From the NCBI GenBank assembly GCA_947626025.1, contig CANQQQ010000012.1, forward strand, positions 1-45,173: a DNA stretch of 45,173 nucleotides. Direction: 5' to 3'. Position numbers and translations under genes: made by a program. This document shows, piece by piece, positions 1 through 8,687 of this stretch. The stretch's first letter is position 1, and every line of letters starts with the position of its first letter. The DNA is from an uncultured Clostridia bacterium (GTDB taxonomy: Bacteria > Bacillota > Clostridia > TANB77 > CAG-508). The notes beneath the pieces are model-generated. The model was not told the origin of the DNA. It did no database searches and saw only the letters and a program-made list of their open reading frames with translations.

Positions 1-152
1 CTAACATTGTATCATAAAGTAATAATGTGTGTCTTTTTATTTTTAAAAACCGGTCACTTAATTTTACCATTTATAATTTTTGTAATTTTTTTGTAATATA
101 TCATATAATATACTAAATTCTTTATATTTCTATGTATCATTGCCTTTTAAAT

Positions 153-181
153 TTGATTATTAAGCTAATTTATGGTATAAT
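153..181 (+). promoter_or_regulatory. Sigma-A-type promoter upstream of the first gene
   Basis: TTGATT at 153-158 and TATAAT at 176-181 are separated by 17 bases, and a TG lies one base before the -10 box (extended -10). It faces the gene starting at 251. Confidence 0.55.
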
Positions 182-250
182 TATATTGTAGTAGGTAATA
201 ACCGATTGAGTTGCCATTAATCTATAAAATGGCATGGAGGTAATTCAGCA

Positions 251-670
251 ATGGATACAATGAATCCACCAATTACAAATGAAAAAAGCGAAATTCTATT
301 TGAATACGCTTTTCAACTCCGGAAAAAGGCACCTGATCTTGGAGAAATTTTAGATTGTATTAACAAATTACAGGATACCCATCATTATGAGCTACTATTT
401 AGCTTAATAGCAGAAAATAACAGAGTCTTTTCTATTAAATCGTTTGAAAATTCAAGTGAACATCCAACGATTGAATTCAATCGCAAATTAAAGAAAATCT
501 CTAATGATGTAAAAATGGCTGTAACGAAGTTAAATTTTGCAGTAGCTCATGATGCAAAAATTGTATTATCGGCAGATGAAACCGAAACTTATGTTAATGT
601 AACTGTATTTGCCCCCAAAAATCAGCGCCATACAAATACTATTGTTGAAAATTTTAAATTTATGCAATAG
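251..670 (+). CDS. Unrecognised 139-residue protein
   Basis: I do not recognise the family. The ATG follows GGAGG (236-240) by ten bases, and a second ATG lies three codons on. The product is soluble-looking, with no membrane segment or signal peptide: a helical, charged N-terminal half and a more beta-like C-terminal end. Codon use differs from the rest of the window: it has CGC codons and the only ordinary in-frame CGG codon I could find (residue 24, in AFQLRKKAP). Reading +1 there meets a stop after about ten codons, so this CGG is not a frameshift site. Horizontal transfer or a mobile-element cargo gene is possible. A real gene is likely; function unknown. Confidence 0.6.
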   Translation: MDTMNPPITNEKSEILFEYAFQLRKKAPDLGEILDCINKLQDTHHYELLFSLIAENNRVFSIKSFENSSEHPTIEFNRKLKKISNDVKMAVTKLNFAVAHDAKIVLSADETETYVNVTVFAPKNQRHTNTIVENFKFMQ

Positions 671-679
671 TAGAATGTA

Positions 680-713
680 CCCCAAATTGACACCAGTCTG
701 TTTGGGGATTTCT
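680..713 (+). terminator. Hairpin after the first gene
   Basis: CCCCAAA (680-686) pairs with TTTGGGG (701-707) around a 14-base loop, just after the stop codon at 670. The following T-run is poor, so it is a weak terminator at best. Confidence 0.4.
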
Positions 714-730
714 AATGTCCTATTAGATAA

Positions 731-762
731 AAAATCCAAAGGAATAAATACCTTTGGATTTT
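731..762. terminator. Symmetrical A/T-flanked hairpin
   Basis: A perfect 12-base stem (731-742 with 751-762) closes an 8-base loop. It begins with A residues and ends with T residues, so it could stop transcription from either side. It lies between the convergent first gene and spoVG. Confidence 0.55.
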
Positions 763-784
763 AGAAGATTTTCATTCAAATTAC

Positions 785-815
785 AAAAAGAGGTCATGAA
801 ATGACCTCTTTATTT
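785..815 (-). terminator. spoVG terminator
   Basis: An 11-base stem (787-797 with 801-811) with a three-base loop directly follows the spoVG stop codon. On the minus strand it is followed by a T-run. Confidence 0.75.
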
Positions 816-816
816 A

Positions 817-1089
817 TTACTCAGCTGATTCTTCTGCATCAGGAGCTTCATAAGCAGCAAGTATTGCGCTTTGAATTTTTTCCCTTGTTTCAGGGTTGAT
901 TGGATGAGCTATATCCTTGAAATCTCCGTTTGGAGTTTTTCTGCTAGGCATAGCTATAAATAATCCGTTTTGACTTTCGATAACTTTGATATCATGAATT
1001 ACGAATTCGTTATCGAATGTTACAGAAGCAACAGCTTTCATTCTGTTTTCTGAATTTACTTTTCTTAAACGTACATCTGTTATTTGCAT
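817..1089 (-). CDS. spoVG: SpoVG, sporulation/septation RNA-binding regulator
   Basis: SpoVG is a small conserved nucleic-acid-binding regulator first known from spore cortex formation and septation. The product of 90 residues begins with the family's usual [11 protein letters not shown] and contains [10 protein letters not shown] and the conserved segment around [18 protein letters not shown], in full family length. An open frame continues upstream to 1161, but the start at 1089 is preferred: it matches the family start, a GGCGGTG-type ribosome site lies just upstream, and the sigma-H promoter at 1151-1179 would place the transcript start inside the longer frame. It is transcribed alone and ends at a hairpin. 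Confidence 0.95.
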   Translation of the reverse strand: MQITDVRLRKVNSENRMKAVASVTFDNEFVIHDIKVIESQNGLFIAMPSRKTPNGDFKDIAHPINPETREKIQSAILAAYEAPDAEESAE

Positions 1090-1150
1090 TTTGTGCACCG
1101 CCTTCCAAAGTTTATTATGTTTGTACATATTAATTTTATGTACAATATTA

Positions 1151-1179
1151 TTATTCGCCAATTTTTCTTTTTTTCCTTC
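1151..1179 (-). promoter_or_regulatory. Sigma-H promoter of spoVG
   Basis: On the minus strand the -35 box GAAGGAAAA (1171-1179) and -10 box GGCGAATAA (1151-1159) are 11 bases apart. This fits the sigma-H consensus RNAGGAWWW-N11/12-RNNGAATWW at every defined position. spoVG of Bacillus subtilis is a classic sigma-H gene. Confidence 0.75.
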
Positions 1180-1334
1180 TTATTTTTTTAATTTTTTTCG
1201 ATTTTTTATTAAATTGTTGTTTGAGTCATTAAATTTATAACAACATGGGGATAATCATCATTATTAAATTTTCTTTATTAAAAACTCTCTCAAGTAACAA
1301 TTTATCTTTTTTATCTTATTTTTCACATATTTTA

Positions 1335-1363
1335 TTGAAAAATCATATTAAAAAGTATATAAT
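1335..1363 (+). promoter_or_regulatory. Sigma-A promoter of murC
   Basis: TTGAAA (1335-1340) and TATAAT (1358-1363) are separated by 17 bases and lie 36 bases before the murC start. Confidence 0.65.
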
Positions 1364-1398
1364 ATTTTCGTATTTTATAAAGAGAGTGGGAATGAATT

Positions 1399-2781
1399 GT
1401 GAAAGACATTAATAGTTTAATAAAATATAAAAAAATTTACTTTATAGGTATTGGTGGTGTTAGCATGAGCGGTATAGCTCATACTCTAAAGCACTTTGGA
1501 TTTGATATATCTGGTAGTGATGCAAATAATTCAGACACTATTAAAGTTCTTATTGATAGTGGTATACCTGTATGCATTGGTAGTAATCCTGAGAATATTA
1601 AAAATGTAGATTTAGTAGTTTATACAGCTGCTATTTCTAAAGATAATCCCGAATTAGTAATGGCTCATAATCTTAATATTCCTACCATGGAACGTGCTGT
1701 TTTTTTAGGACTACTAACAAAATGTTTTAATGATACAATAACAATTTCTGGTACACATGGTAAAACTACTACTACATCTATGGTCTCTCTTTGCTTTTTA
1801 AATGCTAAACTCAACCCCAGTATTCAAGTTGGAGCTTATTTGAAAAACATCTCTGGAAATTACACCGTTGGAAATAGTGATTACTTTATACTAGAAGCAT
1901 GTGAGTATGTAGAAAGCTTTTTACACTTTTTTCCAAAATCAGCTATTGTCTTAAATATTGATAACGATCACCTAGATTATTTTAAAAATATAGATAATAT
2001 TGAAAAGGCTTTTATTAAATATGTAAAATTATTGCCTGATAATGGTTTACTGGTGACAAATGCAGATGATAATCGTTGCCTAAATTTAATTAATTTCACT
2101 AGTGCAAAAGTTATTACATATGGTATTGATAATGATAAAGCAGACTTTGTTGCAAAAAATATTTTGTTTGATGATAACGGTTTTTATGAGTTTGATGTTT
2201 ACTGTAATAACCAATTTTATTCTCATATAAAACTATCTGTGCCTGGTAGGCACAATGTTTTGAATGCATTGGCATGTATTGCAATGTGTTCATACTACAA
2301 TATAAATCCTGAAATTATAAAATCTTCTCTGTTAGAGTTTACAGGTGCTAATAGAAGAATGGAATTTAAAGGAACCTTTAATAATAATATATCAGTTTTC
2401 GATGATTATGCTCATCACCCAACTGAAATAAAAGCTACTGCATTAGCAGTAAAAAATAAAAAATTCAATAAATCCTGGGCTATTTTTCAACCTCATACAT
2501 ATAGCAGAACAAAAAATCTTTTAAATGAATTCGCTGAAGCTTTATTGAATTTTGATAATATAATCATTACAGATATATATGCTGCACGTGAACAAGATAT
2601 TTATAATATCTCCTCTAAAGATCTAGCTAATAAAGTAAAGTCTTTAGGTGGAAATGTTGAATATATATCTGACTTTACTGATATCGTTTCCTATATAAAG
2701 AAAAATGTTAATGATAATGATATTGTTATAACTATTGGTGCAGGTACTGTTACAGAAATTGGTCCAATGTTAGTTAAATAG
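1399..2781 (+). CDS. murC: UDP-N-acetylmuramate--L-alanine ligase MurC
   Basis: MurC adds L-alanine to UDP-MurNAc in the cytoplasm, the first peptide step of peptidoglycan precursor synthesis. The 460-residue product has the usual family length: an N-terminal Rossmann-like UDP-binding loop (GIGGVSMSG, about residues 17-25), the ATP-binding loop GTHGKTT at 118-124, and the central and C-terminal Mur ligase domains with DDYAHHPTE. The start is a GTG at 1399; the ATG at 1392 is out of frame. It is a single-gene unit, with its own promoter upstream and a hairpin after it, and it converges on spoIVB. Confidence 0.96.
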   Translation: MKDINSLIKYKKIYFIGIGGVSMSGIAHTLKHFGFDISGSDANNSDTIKVLIDSGIPVCIGSNPENIKNVDLVVYTAAISKDNPELVMAHNLNIPTMERAVFLGLLTKCFNDTITISGTHGKTTTTSMVSLCFLNAKLNPSIQVGAYLKNISGNYTVGNSDYFILEACEYVESFLHFFPKSAIVLNIDNDHLDYFKNIDNIEKAFIKYVKLLPDNGLLVTNADDNRCLNLINFTSAKVITYGIDNDKADFVAKNILFDDNGFYEFDVYCNNQFYSHIKLSVPGRHNVLNALACIAMCSYYNINPEIIKSSLLEFTGANRRMEFKGTFNNNISVFDDYAHHPTEIKATALAVKNKKFNKSWAIFQPHTYSRTKNLLNEFAEALLNFDNIIITDIYAAREQDIYNISSKDLANKVKSLGGNVEYISDFTDIVSYIKKNVNDNDIVITIGAGTVTEIGPMLVK

Positions 2782-2809
2782 AATATATAAAATATACTGC
2801 ATTATTGAT

Positions 2810-2852
2810 AAAAACATCAAATTAAAATTTTTTTAACTTGATGTTTTTATTA
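2810..2852. terminator. Bidirectional terminator between murC and spoIVB
   Basis: AAAAACATCAA (2810-2820) pairs perfectly with 2838-2848. A-rich and T-rich flanks allow termination from both convergent genes. Confidence 0.75.
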
Positions 2853-2888
2853 TTTTTGCACTTTTTATGCCTAATAAAAGAATAGCAA

Positions 2889-4139
2889 TTATTCTAATTC
2901 ATTTAATTGTTTTATCATTATATCAGAAAATACTGCGTATCCCTCTGTTGGGTTTTGCACCAATACATGAGTCAAAGCTCCTATTAATTTTCCATTTTGC
3001 ATTATTGGACTTCCGCTCATTCCTTGTATTATTCCTCCTGTTTTTTCTAATAATTCTTCATCTGTTACCTTTAGTAACATACTTTTATTATTTGAATTAT
3101 TATTTAAGTATATCTTCTCTATTTCCACAGTATACTCTTCTACCTTTCCGTTGTCTAAAGCGCACATTAAAGTTGCCTCTCCTGTTTGAATTTCATCTCT
3201 TAATGCTATATCAACAGATTTTGATGTATCTATTCCTAGTTCTTTTGTATTGTATATTTCTCCATAAACACCATAATAAGTATTCTTTGATATAGTACCT
3301 ATGTCTTTCTGTCCTTCTACTATGCCTTGTATCTTACCAGTCTTTCCGTTTTCTGCTTTTACTATTGAAACTACATTTGTATTAGTTATTTCCCCATCTG
3401 ATATATCTATTAGTTCTTCAGTATCAATATCTAAAATTCCATGTCCTAACATTGCAATTTTTCCTGTATTTTTATTATAAAATGTAGCCGTTCCTACACC
3501 TGCTGCTGTATCTCTAACCCATAATCCTACTTTATAATTATTTGTATCTGTTTCAACAGGGGTTATACTTGTTTCTAATATTTTGCTATTATGAATATAA
3601 GTAATTTTTATTTCTTCACCTTTTGAATCATTTATACAATTTATCATATCTTCTGTTGAATCTATATCTTTACCATTTATTTTTGTTATAGTGTCGCCTT
3701 CTTGTATTCCTGTATTTTCATATGGCTTATATACTTTATTGTTATCTCCATAAATCTCAGATACACCTACTACTAGTACCCCATTTGTATATAACTTCAT
3801 TCCTATTAACTTTCCTAAAGGCACAACTTCAATGTCTTCTATTACATTTACTGATATTTCTTTTACTTGTATCCCAAATAAGTTTATCCCTATATTAATT
3901 GTTTCTTTATTGTTAGCATACGTATCAATGGACGTTTGGATTGTATCAGTCATTGCATTATCATTTTCTTCATTCGACACTTCTAATGCCTTTATACTCA
4001 TCCCAAATATAGTATTTATATCTAATTCTTCTTCCTTGAATAATATTATACTATCTGGAATATTTGTAATATCACTTACGTATATTAAAACTGTTAGCAA
4101 AAAAATTATTAATACTGATACAAAAATTTTCTTTTTCAT
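2889..4139 (-). CDS. spoIVB: SpoIVB, sporulation serine peptidase (S55)
   Basis: SpoIVB is made in the forespore and secreted into the space between the two spore membranes, where it triggers sigma-K processing in the mother cell. The 416-residue product has an N-terminal membrane anchor (about 5-22), a PDZ domain (about 120-200, with GIQEGDTITKINGKDI) and a C-terminal S55 peptidase domain. The likely catalytic histidine is H233 in MLGHGI and the likely catalytic serine is S375 in GMSGSP. The reading frame is intact and has no in-frame CGG. In many Firmicutes spo0A follows this gene; here it does not, and murC converges instead. BofA, part of the same checkpoint, is encoded at 37988-38248. 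Confidence 0.95.
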   Translation of the reverse strand: MKKKIFVSVLIIFLLTVLIYVSDITNIPDSIILFKEEELDINTIFGMSIKALEVSNEENDNAMTDTIQTSIDTYANNKETINIGINLFGIQVKEISVNVIEDIEVVPLGKLIGMKLYTNGVLVVGVSEIYGDNNKVYKPYENTGIQEGDTITKINGKDIDSTEDMINCINDSKGEEIKITYIHNSKILETSITPVETDTNNYKVGLWVRDTAAGVGTATFYNKNTGKIAMLGHGILDIDTEELIDISDGEITNTNVVSIVKAENGKTGKIQGIVEGQKDIGTISKNTYYGVYGEIYNTKELGIDTSKSVDIALRDEIQTGEATLMCALDNGKVEEYTVEIEKIYLNNNSNNKSMLLKVTDEELLEKTGGIIQGMSGSPIMQNGKLIGALTHVLVQNPTEGYAVFSDIMIKQLNELE

Positions 4140-4212
4140 ATGATTACCTCTTTTATATGATAACCATATGTACTAGTTTTTAAACATTTAATTTGATATA
4201 TAAAATAAAATT

Positions 4213-4238
4213 AAAAGAAACACTATATTAGTGTTTCT
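4213..4238 (-). terminator. Terminator of the Tad-like operon
   Basis: AGAAACACTA (4216-4225) pairs with TAGTGTTTCT (4229-4238), followed on the minus strand by a T-rich stretch. It sits two bases after the last gene's stop codon. Confidence 0.75.
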
Positions 4239-4239
4239 C

Positions 4240-4926
4240 TTATGCTAATCTTTTTATTAGTTCTTCTTCTATTTTATATTGCATTGTATATCTATACATT
4301 AATTCTTCTCCATAAGTTTCTATAAGAGACTCATATGTATCTCCATTTTCTAGTCGTTCAGAAAAATACTCCTCAATATCACTTTTTACAACACTAATGT
4401 TAAATTTTTCTGCCAGTGCCTGATATACTAAATCTGTTTTAATATTTTCCTCAAAGTATTGTGTATTCTCCTCAATATATTTTTCATAATTGTCGTAACC
4501 ATAAATATCTTTAATATATTGATTTAGTTGCTTTCCTTCTAATTCTGCTCCAGCTTTTACACTTTTATAAATATCCCCATAGTATCCATTCAATAATATA
4601 GTTGGAATTTCAACTTCAGAATTTTCTATTATTGTGTCAAGAATGTTACTTACTTCTTCTTGGGTATTTGAAGTTATTTCATACTCTAAATAATTATCAG
4701 GTAATTTTACATATGTATTTATATCTATATCGATTTGTCCATCTTTGTAATAGTCATAATAAGACACATTTTCATTATAGTATTCTTGTTTTTGTTCTAC
4801 ATCTGTTTGATTTTCTTCTCCTGTATCATTATTATCTTTTAGATTTAAAATAACTATTAATATAATAGTTATTATTATTAATATTAGCAAAATAAGTAAT
4901 AAAAACATATTAGTCTTTTTTTTCAT
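4240..4926 (-). CDS. Membrane-anchored protein with a trigger-factor C-terminal-like domain
   Basis: The 228-residue product starts with MKKK, has one strong hydrophobic segment (about 7-28), an acidic linker, then a helical domain from about residue 90. That domain resembles the C-terminal chaperone body of trigger factor and SurA/PrsA-type chaperones: a VEIP-type start, a helix with LNQYIKDIYG, and a closing helix pair. Neither the ribosome-binding nor the prolyl isomerase domain of trigger factor is present. As last gene of the pilus-like operon it could hold or fold secreted pilin subunits outside the membrane; that role is inference. A GTG two codons upstream is only three bases from the GGAG (4937-4940), so the ATG at 4926 is preferred. 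Confidence 0.65.
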   Translation of the reverse strand: MKKKTNMFLLLILLILIIITIILIVILNLKDNNDTGEENQTDVEQKQEYYNENVSYYDYYKDGQIDIDINTYVKLPDNYLEYEITSNTQEEVSNILDTIIENSEVEIPTILLNGYYGDIYKSVKAGAELEGKQLNQYIKDIYGYDNYEKYIEENTQYFEENIKTDLVYQALAEKFNISVVKSDIEEYFSERLENGDTYESLIETYGEELMYRYTMQYKIEEELIKRLA

Positions 4927-4963
4927 ATGCACTTTCTCCTTTTAGCTCATCTCTAAAATAAAT

Positions 4964-4984
4964 AGGTTGAAAAATTTTCAACCT
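4964..4984. terminator. Perfect 21-base palindrome between operon genes
   Basis: AGGTTGAAAA and its exact complement flank a single A. It follows the stop of the gene at 4989-5510 and precedes the chaperone-like gene. The T-run after it is weak, so partial termination or mRNA processing is more likely than a full stop. Confidence 0.5.
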
Positions 4985-4988
4985 TAAT

Positions 4989-5510
4989 CTATTGTCCATC
5001 TACTGTTACTATTCCAGAATGTCTTGCAGTTATTGAATTTGAACTATTTCCCGTTACTTTATAAAATAAGCCTTTTAATACTTGTGATAAAGTTTGATTA
5101 TTGTTTACTACCCCTGCTGTAAACATATCTCCTTGTTTCAAATATAATGTGCCATTTTCAAGTTCGTCTAAAATCTGTGTTGTATAAATTGCATAGTATG
5201 TATTTTCACCTATAATCTCTTCATTAGCATTAGCTGACTTCTTACTTGGATTTTCATCTATACGTTTTAATTCTAACTCAACAGAATATGTATTACCTGT
5301 AGCATTTATTGCCTCCATAAAATCATAATAATTATCTTCCTCTATTCTACCTGTTGTTCTTACTTCATCAACAAATTCTACTGTAGCTGTTTGAACTGCA
5401 ATTTGTGATATATCATCAGTTCTATCTGCTAATGTTATCATTGGAAATACAAATAATAATATTGCTGCTAGAATAATCGTTACAACTGTAATTAAAGAAT
5501 CTCCTGCCAT
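4989..5510 (-). CDS. Small pilin-like membrane protein (MAGDS type)
   Basis: A 173-residue protein with one hydrophobic helix at the very N-terminus (about 6-28) and no positively charged leader, followed by an extracellular-type region rich in T, N and E. The shape matches the other small proteins of this operon and minor pilins of Tad systems. Residues 35-60 (TDDISQIAVQTATVEFVDEV) resemble the start of the post-membrane helix in TadE/TadG-like minor pilins. There is no clear prepilin peptidase site. Likely role: minor subunit of the surface appendage; this rests on position and architecture. Confidence 0.6.
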   Translation of the reverse strand: MAGDSLITVVTIILAAILLFVFPMITLADRTDDISQIAVQTATVEFVDEVRTTGRIEEDNYYDFMEAINATGNTYSVELELKRIDENPSKKSANANEEIIGENTYYAIYTTQILDELENGTLYLKQGDMFTAGVVNNNQTLSQVLKGLFYKVTGNSSNSITARHSGIVTVDGQ

Positions 5511-5591
5511 TTAAACTACATCCTTTCATATTTATTTTAATTACAACTCTTTCTTAATTTTATCTAACTAGTACATTATAGAACTAGTGTA

Positions 5592-6428
5592 CTATGAGTT
5601 CTTCACATAAATTATTTCTCTTTTTTTAGTATAACGAATTGTTCCATATAGTAATAATCCTGTATTTTCACCATTTTCATCTTTAATATATTCATTTCTA
5701 TCAATCTGTACAATGTACTCTGTAAATGTACAATTATTATATTGTTCCAATAGACCATTACCATTGCATACAGCTTTATGCGTTCCTGCTATGTAACTTG
5801 TAACATTTTCATTTACTCCTGGATTTCTTAAACTAAAATTAGTCGTTCCTCCATATATATCACAATTTACTCTTTGAGTTATATTATTATTTCGATATGT
5901 ATTTGAATTTAACCATGAGGTATATACAGGATTTCTTCCAGTTGTATCTCCCGTAGAATATATATTTTTTATTAAAGCATCTATATTTGTTACTTGCGCA
6001 ATTTTAGCTTTTGGAACTATATATTTATTTAAAAATCCTTCAATTTCGTTTTTTATTGTATCACTTCTGTCTCTCTCAGTCTGTGATGCTCCTACATATC
6101 TTGCATCTGTCCATAAACAACTTGCTACTTGTGATTCTGTATCTAAATCAAATCTAGCTACAATTTGTCCATCGTCTATTATTGTAACTCCATACCCCTC
6201 TTGAGCATATCTATATATTGCTGGCATTATTTCTTGAAATGTCACTTTTCTGTTAGGTCCATCTACCTCATATGAATTGTAATCCATATAAGTATTTCTA
6301 TCTATAGCAGTGAATACTGCATCAGCAGTATCCTTTGCAAGTGCTGTCATTCGGAAAAGTACAGTTAATGCTATGGTAAATACGGTTACTGCAAAAAACA
6401 TTTTTAAGACTTCTGTTACATTTTCCAT
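5592..6428 (-). CDS. Pilin-like membrane protein (MENVT type)
   Basis: A 278-residue protein with an N-terminal hydrophobic helix (about 8-30) directly after MENVTEVLK, then a long helix (TADAVFTAIDRNTYMD) and a globular region. It shares the MEN start with three smaller neighbours but is about twice their size. Four cysteines, at about residues 104, 195, 222 and 233, could form two extracellular disulfides. The layout suggests a minor or tip pilin of the Tad-like apparatus. I cannot assign a named family. Confidence 0.6.
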   Translation of the reverse strand: MENVTEVLKMFFAVTVFTIALTVLFRMTALAKDTADAVFTAIDRNTYMDYNSYEVDGPNRKVTFQEIMPAIYRYAQEGYGVTIIDDGQIVARFDLDTESQVASCLWTDARYVGASQTERDRSDTIKNEIEGFLNKYIVPKAKIAQVTNIDALIKNIYSTGDTTGRNPVYTSWLNSNTYRNNNITQRVNCDIYGGTTNFSLRNPGVNENVTSYIAGTHKAVCNGNGLLEQYNNCTFTEYIVQIDRNEYIKDENGENTGLLLYGTIRYTKKREIIYVKNS

Positions 6429-6453
6429 TTGACACCATCCTTATAAAATTATA

Positions 6454-6879
6454 TTATTTTCTCGTTATTGATATTTCTGTAATATAGCCTTCAGCATCCT
6501 TATTTGTAGCTACTACACTATATCTAGCTGAAGCAATTATTTCTGCTGCCTTCTTAGTAATATCTGTTGATGTGGTTAACTCTTCTTCTTGACCATCTGC
6601 AGTAAGTTTTAATTTTATAGTTATAACATGACCACTGGCATTTGTAGAATTATTTGTAGATACATTTCCCATTAAAGTTCTTATAGAAGCTCCTTTTTGA
6701 GTTCCTTGGTAATTTTCATATGGTGTATTGAATGCTGTAACAGATTGATTACTTGTTACATCTCCTACATCTCCCAAAAGTCCTTGTGATTGTTGTACAA
6801 TCATCATACCAACACTAATTAATACTATAACAATTAAAACAGCTCCTGCTATTAATAAAGCTTTTGATGCGTTTTCCAT
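6454..6879 (-). CDS. Small pilin-like protein (MENASK type)
   Basis: A 141-residue protein starting MENASKALLIAGAVL, so a single hydrophobic helix begins within a few residues of the start and no leader peptide is present. After the helix comes the motif FNTPYENYQG....G.SIRTLM shared with the operon's other small subunits, then a beta-rich domain. It is the shortest of the set and the most pilin-like in proportions, so it is a candidate for the major subunit. The start is well supported by a GGAGG-type site. Confidence 0.7.
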   Translation of the reverse strand: MENASKALLIAGAVLIVIVLISVGMMIVQQSQGLLGDVGDVTSNQSVTAFNTPYENYQGTQKGASIRTLMGNVSTNNSTNASGHVITIKLKLTADGQEEELTTSTDITKKAAEIIASARYSVVATNKDAEGYITEISITRK

Positions 6880-6989
6880 ATCATTTCCTCCTTTGAATAT
6901 ATTATTTATTTTACATAAATCGACATTAAAACCCGTTCTTCTATTATTATCGCATATTTTTGGGCTAAAGTCAATAGTAATTTTAGGTT

Positions 6990-7433
6990 TTATTCTGCTA
7001 GTTCAAAAACGATTTTACTTACTTGTCCATAGGAATTATAGATTATATCTGTACATTTAAATTCCAATAAGTTAAAGTTTCTAACAAATCTTTCAATTCC
7101 TAAGGATTCTATTGTCTCCATATCATAAGTTACCATAGTATTTTCATCTTCTGAACTTAACATTTTTATTTGTACTCTTATGCAATGCCTATTATCATCT
7201 ATATAAAGTCCATTTTCATCTTTTTGAATATTATATTTTTCATTATTATTAATTGAATAATTTATAAGTGAACCTATATTTGTTCCATATGTATTTCCAT
7301 TCTTGTATTTTTCAAATTCTAAATTGAATGTGTTTACTTCATTTTTTTCTGCCTTGTATTGAGTTATCAATAACATAAGCGGTGCTATAATAACAATTGC
7401 AATAATTATTAATATGACAATTCCTTTTTTCAT
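6990..7433 (-). CDS. Small pilin-like protein (MKKG type)
   Basis: A 147-residue protein with a lysine-containing N-terminus, a long isoleucine-rich membrane helix (about 4-24), then FNLEFEKYKNGNTYGTNIGSLI. This matches the post-helix motif F-N-x3-x-x-Y-x-G-x4-G-x-x-x-x-L-I of its neighbours, so it belongs to the same family although its start differs. It contains a C-terminal C-T-D-I-I-Y-N-S-Y-G segment close to CSKVEYDSYGR in the gene at 7965-8642. It is likely a minor subunit of the same appendage. Confidence 0.6.
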   Translation of the reverse strand: MKKGIVILIIIAIVIIAPLMLLITQYKAEKNEVNTFNLEFEKYKNGNTYGTNIGSLINYSINNNEKYNIQKDENGLYIDDNRHCIRVQIKMLSSEDENTMVTYDMETIESLGIERFVRNFNLLEFKCTDIIYNSYGQVSKIVFELAE

Positions 7434-7461
7434 AGTTTTTCCTTTCTAGTATAGAGAAACT

Positions 7462-7965
7462 TTAATTGTCTCGTTCACCTTTAATTTGAGTTGTAATCTT
7501 ATTAACCCTTCCTGATACATTATTTACTTCTACTAAACATGAAAATTTATATTCCCTTTTTACTGCTTGAGTAGGATCTCCCCTTAACTTATAGGTATCT
7601 AAAAAGTTCTCTTTATCAAAATTAGGAATTACTGTTTGCGTAGAGTATATAACTCCACCATTTTTATCTAATATATATAATTCAATTTTTTCACTATCAA
7701 TCGCTGTTATTTCATTCCAGTCCAATACCTTCTCCGTCAAAGTTACTACATCTTCAGCATATATATAAGTTGCTTCACTTCCTGTGTTTGTTGCATACTT
7801 TGTATACTGTGTATTAAATGCAGCTATTTTTTGAAGTTCATTTCTGTACTGATAATCTTCTGCAAAAATATACACTCTTTGGAATACATAAGCAAATATA
7901 CTAAGTACTATTACACCAATAAATATCTCCCCTGCCATTAATAAGGCTTTTGATGCATTCTCCAT
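7462..7965 (-). CDS. Small pilin-like protein (MENASK type)
   Basis: A 167-residue protein starting MENASKALLMAG, with a hydrophobic helix to about residue 27 and then an aromatic helix (YVFQRVYIFAEDYQYR). The shared IAAFNTQYTKY motif follows. Its start codon overlaps the stop of the preceding gene by one base, showing translational coupling. Likely a structural subunit or minor pilin. Confidence 0.65.
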   Translation of the reverse strand: MENASKALLMAGEIFIGVIVLSIFAYVFQRVYIFAEDYQYRNELQKIAAFNTQYTKYATNTGSEATYIYAEDVVTLTEKVLDWNEITAIDSEKIELYILDKNGGVIYSTQTVIPNFDKENFLDTYKLRGDPTQAVKREYKFSCLVEVNNVSGRVNKITTQIKGERDN

Positions 7966-8642
7966 TAGCTATTTCCTCCATCATATACCGATTCTTGAAT
8001 TTGTTCAAATCTAAGAGCATTGATTCTACCATATGAATCATATTCTACTTTTGAACATTTAAATGTCTTTCTCTTAAAATCTGCTATTCCTGAATATGTA
8101 ATTGTATATTTAGTTACAATAGCATCTTTAGTAGATATGACACGTCTTGTCTCTTCAGTTTTATTTGATGTCTGTAAAAATTCAGTTATAGGCTCTAAAT
8201 TATTGCTTAAGCTGTATGCATGATTAACTTCAAAAGCAAATTCACTTGCTCCATATAAAGCTTTATTTTTTGTAACCACTTTACTACTATATGTTGCTTT
8301 TTCTTCATTCAATGCATATTCATATACTGTATCTTGTATCGAATCTTTTGTTAATTTAAACTCTACATCTATATAAAATTCTTCTCCAACTCGTACTCTA
8401 TTTATTTTATTATTGCTTATTGCTAAATTTAAAATAGAAATTACATCTGTTCCATACATAGCAGTTTTATTGAAAGATAACAATGGTGCATTAAACTCTT
8501 CTATTTCCTCCAATAATTCTACATCTACTTTTGATTGTGCCATTTCAGTTACATATGAATATCCTAATATAAACAAAGAAATTACTATTACCGCTAAGAG
8601 CATTCCTCCAGCCATTAGTAAAGCGGTTGATGCATTTTCCAT
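7965..8642 (-). CDS. Pilin-like protein (MENAST type)
   Basis: A 225-residue protein starting MENASTALLMAG with one N-terminal hydrophobic helix, the shared IEEFNAPLLSFN...YGTDVISIL motif and a C-terminal FKCSKVEYDSYGR segment. An open frame runs nine codons further upstream, but the GGAGG at 8650-8654 lies seven bases before the ATG at 8642, and the MENAS start matches its paralogs. It is the first small subunit gene after the membrane platform gene. Confidence 0.65.
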   Translation of the reverse strand: MENASTALLMAGGMLLAVIVISLFILGYSYVTEMAQSKVDVELLEEIEEFNAPLLSFNKTAMYGTDVISILNLAISNNKINRVRVGEEFYIDVEFKLTKDSIQDTVYEYALNEEKATYSSKVVTKNKALYGASEFAFEVNHAYSLSNNLEPITEFLQTSNKTEETRRVISTKDAIVTKYTITYSGIADFKRKTFKCSKVEYDSYGRINALRFEQIQESVYDGGNS

Positions 8643-8687
8643 AAAACTCCCTCCTCTTTTTAAGCACAATCCATATTTTTATTTTAT

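Noticed and set aside
251-670. Another CGG frameshift in the first gene
   Set aside because: Reading +1 at its CGG meets a stop codon about ten codons on, whereas the zero frame continues smoothly to residue 139.
1090-1161. Longer spoVG frame starting upstream
   Set aside because: The sigma-H promoter lies over the extended start, and the family begins at MQITDVRL.
2867-3295. Plus-strand ORFs antisense to spoIVB and to many other minus-strand genes
   Set aside because: Leucine/serine-rich shadows of real genes in other frames, with no ribosome sites and no family resemblance.
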